The notes below the pieces were generated by a model. That model saw only the letters and a list, made by a program, of their open reading frames with translations. It did no database searches and had not been told where the DNA came from. This document shows, piece by piece, positions 18,893 to 27,228 of a stretch of DNA of 64,000 bases (within the stretch, counting starts at the first letter, position 1; each line of letters opens with the position of its first letter). The translations under genes were made by a program, and so were the position numbers. The stretch is from the NCBI GenBank assembly GCA_963753615.1, contig CAVWCW010000006.1:1-64000 (forward strand). The letters run 5' to 3'. Origin of the DNA: CAVWCW01 sp963753615. Its GTDB lineage: Bacteria > Pseudomonadota > Gammaproteobacteria > Chromatiales > Chromatiaceae.

Positions 18893-19111
18893 GCCCGGCC
18901 TGCCCGCGCCGGCGGCTATTCTCGACACCATTGCCTATCCCTCCACCACAGCCGAAGCCCCTGATACAGGGGCAGGGAAGCTGGTCGCCATCACGGACCG
19001 AAGTAATACCGGGATAGCGAGCTGGCAGGCGGCAGAAGTTGCCGCAACTGCTTGTAGGCGCCGCGACACAAGGCTATCGGACCCTGTCAGCGCCGCCTTC
19101 CGGCGCCGATC

Positions 19112-22100
19112 CTAGTCTAGAGCCGCCCCCCGAATCTGCTCTACCCGCGTGCGCATCACCGCATAGTAAACCACCGGGATCACCACCAGGGTCAGAGCGG
19201 TGGAGACCAGCAGACCGAAGATCAGGGCCACGGCGAGACCGGAGAAGATCGGGTCGTCGAGGATAAAGAATGCTCCGGCCATGGCAGCCAGCCCGGTCAG
19301 GGCGATGGGCTTGACGCGCACCGCAGCGGACTCGACCACCGCGCGCTCCAGGCTCATGCCGGCCCGCACCTGCTGGTTGACGAAGTCCACCAGCAGGATG
19401 CTGTTGCGCACGATAATGCCGGCCAGGGCGATCATGCCGATCATGGAGGTGGCGGTGAACTGGGCCCCGAGCAGCGCATGGCCCGGCAGGATGCCGATCA
19501 CGGTGAGGGGGATCGGCGCCATGATCACCAGCGGCACCAGATAGGAGCGGAACTGGGCCACCACCAGCAGGTAGATCAACAGCAGGCCGATGCTGTAGGC
19601 CAGGCCCATGTCGCGGAAGGTCTCGTAGGTGACCTGCCATTCGCCGTCCCACTTCAGACTGTACTCGTAGGGGTTCTCGGGCTGGCCGAGGAACCACTGC
19701 GGGAAGCCCTCCTGGCGCAGCCCGGCAGCGATATCGAACAGCCCATACAGCGGGCTGTCGGTGCTCCCCGCCATGTCGGCGGTGACATAGACCACCGGCA
19801 ACAGGTCCTTGTGGTGGCGGGCGTACTCTCGGCTGGCATCAAGCGACAGCAGGATCTCAGACAAGGCCACCAGATCTCCGGACCGGCTCTTCAGGCGCAG
19901 GGCCAGCAACTGGTCCAGGTTGGCACGATCGGGCTCGGCAAAAGCGAGGCGGATCGGCACCGCGTACTTGAGGTTCTCGCCATGCAGGTAACCCAGGTCT
20001 TCGCCGCCGAGCACGCTGGCCAGGGCGTCCACCACTGCGCCCTGGGACAGGCCCAGTCGGGCGGCCTTGGCGCGGTCGATCTGCAACACCAGCTTCTCCG
20101 ACGGGTATTCCACCGAATCGTCCACGTCGACGATATCGGCGGTGGCCTCGAACTGCTGACGCATCCGCTTGGCGGCGGCGATCTGGCCCTTGTAGTCGAT
20201 GCCGTAGACCTCGGCCACCAGGGGCGCCATTACCGGCGGCCCCGGCGGCAACTCCACCATCTTGGCGTTGCCGCCGTACTCGCGGGCAATGGCCTGCAGG
20301 GGCGCGCGCAGGGCCAAAGCGATCTCGTGGCTGCTGCGCTCGCGGTCGTGCTTGTCGACCAGATTGACCTGGATGTCGCCTTGGTGGGCGCCCTGGCGCA
20401 GGTAGTACTGGCGGACCAGGCCATTGAAGCTGATCGGCGCGGCGCTGCCGGCGTAGACCTGGTAGTCGCTCACCTCGGGCACCTGGGCCAAGTGCTCGGC
20501 CATCTCGTCGAGCACGCGGGCGGTCTGCTCCAGGGCGGTGCCCTCGGGCATGTCGAGCACCACCTGAAACTCGGACTTGTTGTCGAACGGCAGCATCTTG
20601 AGCACCACTTGCTTGCCCGCCACCAGGGCGCCGGAGGCGGCGATCAGCAACAGGATGCCGCCGAGCAGCAGCCAGCGGTTGCGGTTCCCGCGGGGCCCAT
20701 TCAGAAACGGGGTGATGACGGCCTTCAACAGCCGCCCTGCGCGAGTCGCGGTGGCCTGCTCCCCGCCCGCGCCGTGGGCGGCGCCGACTCCAGCCAGCAG
20801 CCGATTGCTGAGCCAGGGGGTGAACACGAAGGCCACCGCCAGGGAGATCAACATGCCGAGGGAGGCATTGATCGGGATCGGGCTCATATAGGGCCCCATC
20901 AGGCCGCTGACGAAGGCCATCGGCAACAGCGCGGCGATCACGGTGAAGGTGGCCAGGATTGTGGGGCCGCCCACCTCATCCACCGCCCGCGGGATGGCCT
21001 CGGCCAGGTTCTTGGCCCCCAGGGCCAGGTGGCGATGGATGTTCTCCACCACCACGATGGCATCATCCACCAGGATGCCGATGGAGAAGATCAGGGCGAA
21101 CAGGGACACCCGGTTGAGGGTGAAGCCCCAGGCCCAGGAGGCAAACAGGGTGATGGCCAAGGTCACCACCACCGCGGCGCCGACGATCAGGGCCTCGCGC
21201 CGGCCCAGGGCCAGCAGCACCAGCAGCACCACCGAGGCGGTGGCGAAAGCCAGCTTGGTGATCAGCTTCTTGGCCTTGGCGTCGGCGGTCGCACCGTAGT
21301 TGCGCGTGACCGTGACCTGCACCCCGTCGGGGATGAAGATGCCCTGTAGCTGCTCGAAGCGCTCGATCACCCGCTCGGCGATCTGAACCGCGTTGGTGCC
21401 TGGCTTCTTGGCCACGGCCAGGGTTACCGCCGGAAAACTGCCGGCGACGCCGATGCCCTTGGCCTGGGCCTCGGGACCGGTGCCGAACCAGACGTACTGT
21501 TCGGGCTGGTCCGGGCCCTCGCTCACCTGGGCCACATCGCGCAGGAACACCGGACGCCCCTGGTGGGCTCCGACCACCAGGTCGCCGATTTCCTCGGCGC
21601 TGCTGAGAAAACTGCCGGCCTGCACCAGCACCTCGCGGTTGTCGCGGGTCAGGGCCAACTGGTCCTGGCTGCGGTTGGCGGTCTGCAAAGCAAGGCGCAG
21701 GTCGCCGAGATCGATGCCGTGGCCGGCCAGGGCCTGGGGGTCCAGGTGCACGCTGACCACCCGCTCGGGCACGCCGATGGTATAGATGTCGCGGGTTCCG
21801 GGCACCCGCTTCAGCTCGGCCTCGATGGCATGGGCCACCTGCCCCAGTTCGAAGGCGCCGTAGGCCGGATCCTCGGACCACAGCGTGACGCTGACGATCG
21901 GCACGTCGTCGATGCCCTTGGGTTTGACGATGGGCTGGCCCACGCCCAGGTTCGGCGGCAGCCAGTCCTGGTTCGAGTAGACCTTCGAGAACAGGCGCAC
22001 GATGGCGTCCTCCCGGTCCTCACCGACCTGGAACTGCACGGTAATCACCGCCATCCCGGGTTGGGAGCTGGAGTAGATGTGCTCGATCCCCTCGATCTCG

Positions 22101-22333
22101 GACAGCACCTGTTCCGCCGGCCCCGCTACCAGGTGCTCGGTCTCGCTGGCACTGGCGCCGGGAAAGGGGATGAACACATTGGCAAAGGTGACGTTGATCT
22201 GGGGTTCTTCTTCGCGCGGGGTGACCAGTACCGCGAACACCCCCAGCAACAGGCCCACCAGGGCCAGCAACGGAGTGATCTGCGTCGACTGGAAGCGCGC
22301 GGCAATACGTCCGGAGATGCCGAGCTTACTCAT
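19112..22333 (-). CDS. RND efflux permease (HAE1/AcrB-like)
   Basis: Complete 1,073-residue inner-membrane proton antiporter of a tripartite efflux pump. The expected twelve membrane spans come as one near residue 20, a block at about 350-550 and a block at about 880-1050, separated by the two large periplasmic loops. The proton-relay aspartate pair is present in SIGILVDDAIVVVENIHRH. The start overlaps the adaptor stop by eight bases (translational coupling). No outer-membrane TolC-type gene is adjacent, so it must use one encoded elsewhere. Confidence 0.93.
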   Translation of the reverse strand: MSKLGISGRIAARFQSTQITPLLALVGLLLGVFAVLVTPREEEPQINVTFANVFIPFPGASASETEHLVAGPAEQVLSEIEGIEHIYSSSQPGMAVITVQFQVGEDREDAIVRLFSKVYSNQDWLPPNLGVGQPIVKPKGIDDVPIVSVTLWSEDPAYGAFELGQVAHAIEAELKRVPGTRDIYTIGVPERVVSVHLDPQALAGHGIDLGDLRLALQTANRSQDQLALTRDNREVLVQAGSFLSSAEEIGDLVVGAHQGRPVFLRDVAQVSEGPDQPEQYVWFGTGPEAQAKGIGVAGSFPAVTLAVAKKPGTNAVQIAERVIERFEQLQGIFIPDGVQVTVTRNYGATADAKAKKLITKLAFATASVVLLVLLALGRREALIVGAAVVVTLAITLFASWAWGFTLNRVSLFALIFSIGILVDDAIVVVENIHRHLALGAKNLAEAIPRAVDEVGGPTILATFTVIAALLPMAFVSGLMGPYMSPIPINASLGMLISLAVAFVFTPWLSNRLLAGVGAAHGAGGEQATATRAGRLLKAVITPFLNGPRGNRNRWLLLGGILLLIAASGALVAGKQVVLKMLPFDNKSEFQVVLDMPEGTALEQTARVLDEMAEHLAQVPEVSDYQVYAGSAAPISFNGLVRQYYLRQGAHQGDIQVNLVDKHDRERSSHEIALALRAPLQAIAREYGGNAKMVELPPGPPVMAPLVAEVYGIDYKGQIAAAKRMRQQFEATADIVDVDDSVEYPSEKLVLQIDRAKAARLGLSQGAVVDALASVLGGEDLGYLHGENLKYAVPIRLAFAEPDRANLDQLLALRLKSRSGDLVALSEILLSLDASREYARHHKDLLPVVYVTADMAGSTDSPLYGLFDIAAGLRQEGFPQWFLGQPENPYEYSLKWDGEWQVTYETFRDMGLAYSIGLLLIYLLVVAQFRSYLVPLVIMAPIPLTVIGILPGHALLGAQFTATSMIGMIALAGIIVRNSILLVDFVNQQVRAGMSLERAVVESAAVRVKPIALTGLAAMAGAFFILDDPIFSGLAVALIFGLLVSTALTLVVIPVVYYAVMRTRVEQIRGAALD

Positions 22334-23381
22334 CGATCCGGCCCTCCCGCTGACGCTTCAAAAGCACCCCGGCCGACACCGGTTCCAGGGCCACCCGCTC
22401 GCCGGCCTCCAGGCCCGCCAGCACCTCGACCAGGCTATCGTCGAGCCGAGACCCGGCGCGGATACGGCGAAACCAGACCTTGCCCTGCTCGTCCACAACG
22501 TATACCGCGGTCACCTCGGATCGGTAGACCAGCGCCCGCGCAGGCACTACCAGCCGCTCCTGGCTGCCGACACGAAAAGCGGTTTTCACCAGCATGCCGG
22601 GGAACAGTTCCGACGCCCCCTGCGGCAGTTCCAGCCGCACTCGAAAGCTGTTGGAGCCCTGATCAGCGAACGGGAACACCGTCTGCTCGCCCGCATCCAC
22701 CCAGGTCCCGTCGGGCAGCCGCACCCGGGCCCCACCCAAGGCGCGAACCGGCACTACCAGGCTTTGGGGAACGTCCACGCTAACCCGCAGACGTTCCAGT
22801 GAGATGCCGCTCATCAACGCCTGGCCAGGCTGAGCCATGGAGCCCACTTCCAGGTGGCGCTCGGTGACGATACCGGAATACGGCGCCCGCACCTGGGTGT
22901 ATTCAAGCTGTTGCCGCGCCTCCGCCAGTCCCGCCCCGGCGGCCTGGGCGCGGGCGCGGGCGCTCTTTAGCGCCGCCTCTGCCTTGTCCATGGCCGACGC
23001 TGACACCAATTGCTTGGCAAACAGATCGCGCGCTCGCTGATGTTCGTCCCGGGCCTCCTGCATGCGGGCCCTGGCCTCGTCCAGATCGGCGGCGGCCCGG
23101 TCCACTCGGGCCTGGTGCTCGGCATCCGCCAATTCGACGATGACCTGGCCCTTTTCCACATAGTCGTCCACGTCGAACAACACTTGCTCCACCTGACCGC
23201 TGGTCTGGGCCGAGACAGTCGTCTGCTGGACCGCCTCCACCAACCCGTCGAGCTGGAATTCCCGCGCCAGCTCGCGCTGTTCCGCCAGTGCGGTGGCGAA
23301 AGGCGCCTCGGCCGCAGCGGTGGCGCCGGCAATTGCCAGCGTCGAGGCTGCGAGGAGGCGACTGAGTCGTGAATTCTGCAT
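22326..23381 (-). CDS. RND membrane-fusion (adaptor) protein
   Basis: A 351-residue periplasmic adaptor. A signal peptide (LAASTLAIAGATAAAEA) is followed by the lipoyl half-motif VSAQTSGQVEQV, a coiled-coil hairpin rich in Ala, Arg and Glu (about 95-165), the second lipoyl half VRAPYSGIVTER and the beta-barrel. No lipobox Cys is seen at the cleavage site. First gene of the efflux operon, with a palindromic operator 20 bases before the start. Confidence 0.93.
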   Translation of the reverse strand: MQNSRLSRLLAASTLAIAGATAAAEAPFATALAEQRELAREFQLDGLVEAVQQTTVSAQTSGQVEQVLFDVDDYVEKGQVIVELADAEHQARVDRAAADLDEARARMQEARDEHQRARDLFAKQLVSASAMDKAEAALKSARARAQAAGAGLAEARQQLEYTQVRAPYSGIVTERHLEVGSMAQPGQALMSGISLERLRVSVDVPQSLVVPVRALGGARVRLPDGTWVDAGEQTVFPFADQGSNSFRVRLELPQGASELFPGMLVKTAFRVGSQERLVVPARALVYRSEVTAVYVVDEQGKVWFRRIRAGSRLDDSLVEVLAGLEAGERVALEPVSAGVLLKRQREGRIDE

Positions 23382-23400
23382 GGGATATGCTCCTGAACCT

Positions 23401-23424
23401 ATATATTAGATTTCACTAATATAT
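23401..23424. promoter_or_regulatory. Palindromic operator of the RND operon (ArsR/SmtB-like)
   Basis: A perfect inverted repeat ATATATTAG-N6-CTAATATAT lies 20 bases upstream of the adaptor ATG in otherwise GC-rich DNA. AT-rich palindromes of this form are typical binding sites of ArsR-family repressors, including the sulfide/peroxide-responsive BigR group. No arsR gene is adjacent. Confidence 0.6.
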
Positions 23425-23738
23425 CACATAACGATGAATAATCAACTTTTCTTATCGGCATATATGTAAATTGGATGGCAAACCTGGGACTGCCGGGGAT
23501 GGATCGCCCCAGCCGATTCGGGTATGTTACGGGATGCGGAAAGTCCGCCCGCAATCCGGCACCAAGACCGGGTGTGGTCACGGGGGTATTCAGCGCTTGC
23601 GGTCGCTAAACTGGAAACGCTCCATCGGCAACGAAGATCAGCCGCGTCCGACTTGCCCGCAACAACAATATATTGCGGCCTGGATGGGTCAAGTGCGCCG
23701 CTGGGGTAGGTCGACTGGAAAAACGGGAGAAACTAGAG

Positions 23739-24101
23739 ATGGGTTTCAAGAATCGCTGGGTAGGCGACAATCTGGTGGTGACAGTCTCCAACAAAGACTT
23801 GGATTCGAGCGTGGCCACTGCCTTTAAGGAACACTTGCTCGACGTCTTCGAGAACAACTCGGACCGCATCGTGATCCTGGACTTTTCGAAGGTGCGCTTT
23901 TTCGACAGCAGTTGCCTGGGGGCCCTGTTCGCGGCCTTTCGCCAGACCGGCAGCAACGCCAAGGTGGTGTTGGCGGGGGCCAAGGACTCGGTGGAGCACG
24001 TGTTCGAGGTTTCGAGGGTGACCAAGGTGATGCCAGTCGTGGCGTCGATCGATCAGGCAACCCGAATCAACCTTTCCGAATGGCCCTTGGCCGCCGGCTG
24101 A
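23739..24101 (+). CDS. STAS-domain anti-sigma factor antagonist
   Basis: A 120-residue single STAS domain. The conserved loop FFDSSCLGALFAAF holds the serine that the cognate kinase phosphorylates, after the strand RIVILDFSKV. Unphosphorylated STAS proteins of this type bind anti-sigma kinases. It is followed at once by such a kinase gene, and a PP2C phosphatase gene is convergent, so the three probably form a partner-switching circuit. ATG at 23739 with GGGAG upstream. Confidence 0.9.
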   Translation: MGFKNRWVGDNLVVTVSNKDLDSSVATAFKEHLLDVFENNSDRIVILDFSKVRFFDSSCLGALFAAFRQTGSNAKVVLAGAKDSVEHVFEVSRVTKVMPVVASIDQATRINLSEWPLAAG

Positions 24102-24145
24102 GCGGCAAACAGATAACCGGCTCCCGGCGTCCGAGGGCCAACCCG

Positions 24146-24598
24146 GTGTCCGCCAAGCAAGTCCGTATTCATGTCGAGGGAATGCCGGAGTCCTTGGTAC
24201 TGGTACGCGCTGCCCTGCGCGGCTTGGGCCAGGAGGCGGAACTGAGCCCGGCGGCAATCGGAGACATCGAGCTCTGCGTAACCGAGGCCGCCAACAACTG
24301 CATCGAGCATGCCCTGGCGAACCGGGCCGAGCGCGACGTGCGCATCGACTGGGTGGAATACCCGGACCGGCTGGAACTGGCGGTTTGCGACCACGGGAGC
24401 ACCCTGCAACCGGAACTGCTGGCACGAGCCGACGAATCCCTGCTTGAAATCGACCCCACCGACCCTCGGACCTTGCGCATCGGCGGCCGCGGCCTGGCTC
24501 TGATCAAGACCCTGATGGACGAGGTCTCCTACTCCACCGAAAACGGCTGGAACCGCTTGGTCATGGTGTTGCGGAGACCGCCCGCCGACCCCGGCTAA
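24146..24598 (+). CDS. Anti-sigma regulatory kinase (RsbW/HATPase_c_2)
   Basis: About 150 residues with the GHKL ATPase motifs of serine kinases: IELCVTEAANNCIEHA (N box), VCDHGSTL and GGRGLALIKTLMDEV. The likely partner is the STAS protein just upstream. The GTG at 24146 has GAGGG nine bases before it; an in-frame ATG at 24080 would overlap the STAS gene but lacks a ribosome site. The target that is released by the switch (sigma factor or other) is not in the window. Confidence 0.88.
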   Translation: MSAKQVRIHVEGMPESLVLVRAALRGLGQEAELSPAAIGDIELCVTEAANNCIEHALANRAERDVRIDWVEYPDRLELAVCDHGSTLQPELLARADESLLEIDPTDPRTLRIGGRGLALIKTLMDEVSYSTENGWNRLVMVLRRPPADPG

Positions 24599-24630
24599 TT
24601 CAGACGCTGGAAGCCAGGGTCCTCTCTTTA

Positions 24631-24886
24631 AGCCCGGATATTTCACCAGGCCGCCAGGCGGTTGCGCGTAAGCGAGTGGAAATTCGAGACCTTGAATAGG
24701 ACTGCGGCGGCGTCGGCAGCGCCCCCCTTGTATAACGCCCCCTGGCTACCGAACCCATGGCTGATTCCTGCACGCCTGGGCTTGCGCCTCACTCAAGCGG
24801 TAGTTACGGCTATCGATTTCGCCCCACAGCGGCGCCCAGCCGCACCGGCCATGCGCAGGGACGCCTTACCCGGCGAAATACCGGGT
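24631..24886. repeat. MITE-like element, copy A
   Basis: About 256 bases with inverted ends (GCCCGGATATTTCACC left, GGCGAAATACCGGG right), no gene inside, and an inner palindrome around CGGTAGTTACGGCTATCG. A similar element in opposite orientation lies at 61272-61531. It fills the gap between two convergent genes and abuts the phosphatase stop codon. Confidence 0.75.
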
Positions 24887-26076
24887 TAGAACTCCGCCTT
24901 GGCCACCACCAGGGTGATGTCGTCGCGCCCGGGTACGCCCTGTCCGAATGCCTGCAGATCGCCCAAGATCCGCTGTCGAATCTCCAGCGCCGGCAGAGTG
25001 GCGGCGGACTGCAGGCAGGCGCGCAGGCGCTCTGGACCATAGCATTCCTGGTACGGGTTCTGAGCGTCGGTAGCCCCGTCCGAATACGACAGCAGCACGT
25101 CCCCCGGCCGCCAGTCGACTCTTCTACCCGCGTACTCGGACTCGGGCAGAAACGGCATGAGCCCGAGCGGCGCAAACTGGGAGGCCAACTCCTCGATCTC
25201 GCCGCTTTCGGCCCGGTACAGCAGCATCGGAGGATTGCCCGCGTTGGCGTACTCCAGATACCCAGCCGCCGGCTCGAACACCAGGTAACAGCAGGTCAGG
25301 TAGATGAAGATACCCACCTGCTTGTCGGCGATGCGGTGCGCCGCACGCAGCACCCCGTTGACCGAGGCGTCGTGCTCGATCTTGATCTGCAGCCCGCTCT
25401 TGAGCATGGCCATGAGCATCGCCGAATGCAGGCCGTGGTCCATCACGTCTGCCATAAACACCGCCTGGCGGCCGTCCGGCAGTCCCAGATAGTCGTAATA
25501 GTCGCCGCCGACCACATCCGCAGGCCGACAGTAGCCGGCGGTGCACAGCCCCGGCATCTGCACCTCCCCGGCCGGCAGCAGGGAGCGCTGCACCTCGCCG
25601 GCCATGCGCATCGACTCCTTGCGCGCGATCTCGCGGCGTTCGACCTGCATCGTGTAAAGCAGATTGTTGCGCAGTTTGTGGTTGAGGGCACTGAACACGC
25701 CGCGGCCGATGGACGCATCCTTCTCCAGGGCCTGATAGAAGTGCTCGCGGCCGATCTGGAGAAAACAGCTGGGCTCCAGGGTCTCCACCGTGGCACTACG
25801 CTGGTCGTCGCTGACCAGGGCCATTTCGCCGACCGGAGTACCCGGCCCGCTGAGGCTGATCAGGGGGGTATTGTCTTTCAACAGCCGCACCCGGCCGCTC
25901 ACTAGCAAGTAAAGGGAGTCTCCGGTCTCACCTTCGCGAAACAGCACGGCCTTGGCCGGAAAATGCACCTCCCGGGCGCAGCGGCAGATCAACCCCAGAC
26001 CGGCGCTGTCCGGCGACAACCGGGAGAAGATGGGCGCCTTCCGGAACACCTCCAGCATTTGTTGTTCAGTCAGCAT
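24886..26076 (-). CDS. Cyclic-nucleotide-binding domain + PP2C (SpoIIE/RsbU) phosphatase
   Basis: A 396-residue protein. Residues about 10-130 form a CRP-type cyclic-nucleotide-binding domain (FREGETGDSLYLLVSGRVRL, GTPVGEMALVSD), a helical linker follows, then a PP2C/SpoIIE phosphatase domain with metal-binding aspartates in DVVGGDYYDY, MADVMDHG, SYSDGATDAQN and GRDDITLVV. It probably removes phosphate from the STAS protein at 23739. The start MLTEQQML at 26076 is preferred because the longer N-terminus to 26226 is not conserved-looking; its ribosome site is weak. Confidence 0.88.
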   Translation of the reverse strand: MLTEQQMLEVFRKAPIFSRLSPDSAGLGLICRCAREVHFPAKAVLFREGETGDSLYLLVSGRVRLLKDNTPLISLSGPGTPVGEMALVSDDQRSATVETLEPSCFLQIGREHFYQALEKDASIGRGVFSALNHKLRNNLLYTMQVERREIARKESMRMAGEVQRSLLPAGEVQMPGLCTAGYCRPADVVGGDYYDYLGLPDGRQAVFMADVMDHGLHSAMLMAMLKSGLQIKIEHDASVNGVLRAAHRIADKQVGIFIYLTCCYLVFEPAAGYLEYANAGNPPMLLYRAESGEIEELASQFAPLGLMPFLPESEYAGRRVDWRPGDVLLSYSDGATDAQNPYQECYGPERLRACLQSAATLPALEIRQRILGDLQAFGQGVPGRDDITLVVAKAEF

Positions 26077-26466
26077 CGGAAAGCCGAAAGCAGCGGAGCG
26101 ACGGCCCACCCTGGACACAGCCCCAAGACTGCAGTCTAGCTCAAAAGCGGGAGAGAAAACGCAAACAAACTTCACCGAATCGAGAAATACATGCCCTGGC
26201 CTACCCTCGGCCTGAGCGGGTAACAAAGAGCCCTCTGCGAAACCGTCATTGAACCCGGGAAGAGAAGCGACATACTCTGCGGAAGGAGGAGATGCGGACC
26301 CTGGTTCGCGCGATCGTTATGAAGAGCAGGCCGCGCAAATAGACGAAATGCGCCAGCGCCTGAGGAAGCGGTCTTGGCATGGCACCCGGAATTACAAAGC
26401 AATGCTCGTTTGTGAGCGCACCCTATCGCCTGGGCGTAGCCGACGATCAGCGTTCCAACTAACAGT

Positions 26467-26877
26467 TTAGGGCGCGCACCAGGTGATGGTACGCTTCTTT
26501 TTCCCCCATTCCCGCGCGGCCTTGACGTCCTTCCCCATATAGATATCGACTCTCTTCGACCAGCGTTTGGGCATTTTGTCCAACACCAGGTACTCCCCCT
26601 TCAGGCCTTCAATGCGAACCGGTGTCTTGTGACGCAACCCCCGCTTGATCAGGTCCCGGGATACTGCGACCGCCTTCATACCGGGCTTCAGGGTGTCGCC
26701 CCAGGCGGTCTCCGCGGCGTTTCCGGAGGTCTGGCTCGGTACCGAGTTGTAGGCCGAAACGCTGACCTCGAGTTTCTTATTATCACCTTCTTCACAAGCT
26801 TGAGCAGGGGATACCGCAAGCCACAAGGCAATATATGCGGGGGCAAGGGCTTTCGTTTGTGCTGGTAGGTTCATCAT
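26467..26877 (-). CDS. Exported 3D-domain protein
   Basis: A 136-residue protein with a signal peptide (PAYIALWLAVSPAQA) and a double-psi beta-barrel 3D-like domain: VSVSAYNSVPSQT, AWGDTLKPGMKAVAVSRDL, then the aspartate-containing LDKMPKRWSKRVDIYMG. Such domains occur in lytic transglycosylases and resuscitation factors; here the domain stands alone, so a cell-wall role is inferred only. Confidence 0.75.
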   Translation of the reverse strand: MMNLPAQTKALAPAYIALWLAVSPAQACEEGDNKKLEVSVSAYNSVPSQTSGNAAETAWGDTLKPGMKAVAVSRDLIKRGLRHKTPVRIEGLKGEYLVLDKMPKRWSKRVDIYMGKDVKAAREWGKKKRTITWCAP

Positions 26878-27228
26878 GATTCACCCAGTTTGGTGGTGAA
26901 AGCTATTGTCAAGAGATGCGGCGCCTCGCGTCTCGCAGGCCAGGAATCCCGCCATGGCCTGATTAACGTAATTTGGCTATCTGAACGGGCCATCCGGCCC
27001 CGCCCCTCACGATTCGATGACGGCTTCTCAACAGATCAGATTCGAAAACCGGCTGGTCCCGCCGAGTCGAAGAGCACCGAAACGGGTGGCCTGCGCCTCT
27101 GAAACCAATACTATCGCTTCGCCGGACACCTGCAGCTAGCAGAGAAAGGCTGAACGCAAACCCGGCGCCGGACTCCGACATCAACTGCTCGTTGCTGCTC
27201 GGCGGACCCCCCCAAACATTACAGAGAG
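26878..27228. other. Gene-free stretch
   Basis: About 350 bases between same-strand genes. No gene, repeat or RNA recognised. Confidence 0.5.

Noticed and set aside
19478..21349. Long plus-strand open frame (over 600 codons) inside the RND permease gene
   Set aside because: It is the antisense of a clear RND permease and reads as Gln/His/Gly-rich noise, as expected in GC-rich DNA.
24886..26226. Upstream start of the PP2C phosphatase at 26226
   Set aside because: The extra 50 residues look untranslated and the nucleotide-binding domain begins directly after the ATG at 26076.
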